From Piezodorus guildinii (lineage: Eukaryota > Arthropoda > Insecta > Hemiptera > Pentatomidae): 64,000 nucleotides of DNA. Within the stretch, counting starts at the first letter, position 1; each line of letters begins with the position of its first letter. Where the stretch lies: positions 22,444,880 through 22,508,879 of the forward strand of contig CM041295.1 in NCBI GenBank assembly GCA_023052935.1, written 5' to 3'. Below are positions 63,887 through 64,000 of this stretch, in pieces. The position numbers and the translations under genes were made by a program. Below the pieces are notes generated by a model that was given only the letters and a program-made list of their open reading frames with translations, made no database searches and was not told the origin of the DNA.

Positions 63887-64000
63887 AAAAAAAGTTATTA
63901 TTTTTTTATTTATAGTAATTTTCAACTGTATTAAAGAACACAATAAGTAAATATGTAGAATAAAAATAAAAAATCATGAAAAAGTCTTGAGAAAGAACTA

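Overview
This window looks like repeat-rich DNA from an AT-rich animal nuclear genome, most likely an invertebrate such as an arthropod. I found no convincing host gene: no multi-exon gene, rRNA or functional tRNA. Almost every coding stretch is a transposon gene or the remains of one. The evidence for an animal is the mix of elements: mariner, Tc1 and pogo DNA transposons, Jockey-, RTE- and CR1-like non-LTR retrotransposons, three tRNA-derived SINE families, and Penelope-type hammerhead-ribozyme repeats. The species cannot be named from this sequence.

Region by region. 0-6 kb: a deleted mariner (204-1121), an old interspersed repeat (R2) split by a solo-LTR-like insertion that itself holds a SINE, and a CR1-like LINE tail split by a second mariner. 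6-11 kb: split SINE pieces, repeat R1, Tc1 and LINE fragments, and a TA-flanked pogo relic (9243-10126). 11-17.3 kb: a complete Jockey-type LINE (J1) with both ORFs open, and an RTE-like fragment. Both appear to sit inside one small piggyBac-like element bounded by TTAA. 18.5-19.7 kb: large foldback repeats (F1, F2) framed by (AT)n. 20-28 kb: a cluster of repeat E, RTE and LINE fragments, SINEs, a palindromic MITE and an in-frame deleted mariner (MAR-B). 28-36 kb: old repeats, LINE tails and a MITE pair. 36.5-39.6 kb: a second R2 copy with a Jockey-type fragment and a SINE nested inside it. 39.9-43.7 kb: a composite RTE insertion, a 259-bp tandem duplication, a near-perfect 116-bp-arm palindrome with hammerhead motifs on both strands, and foldback F3. 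43.8-50.8 kb: a mariner fossil, truncated LINEs and foldback F4. 51-58 kb: SINEs and a nearly complete Jockey-type LINE (J2), with ORF2 intact and ORF1 frameshifted, inserted into foldback F5. 58-64 kb: an RTE-like fragment, a GC-richer block, a third MAR-A mariner, and a lone hammerhead motif.

Only J1 looks able to supply its own proteins: an ORF1 nucleic-acid-binding protein and an ORF2 endonuclease/reverse transcriptase, set head to tail as stop-then-start (TAAATG) in one frame. The DNA transposons are all internally deleted and could move only with transposase supplied in trans. The SINEs, foldbacks and MITEs are non-coding and depend on partner elements. The most unusual theme is a set of hammerhead-ribozyme-like motifs in Penelope-type repeats, mostly arranged as inverted pairs. 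One subfamily carries a paired change at two core positions.
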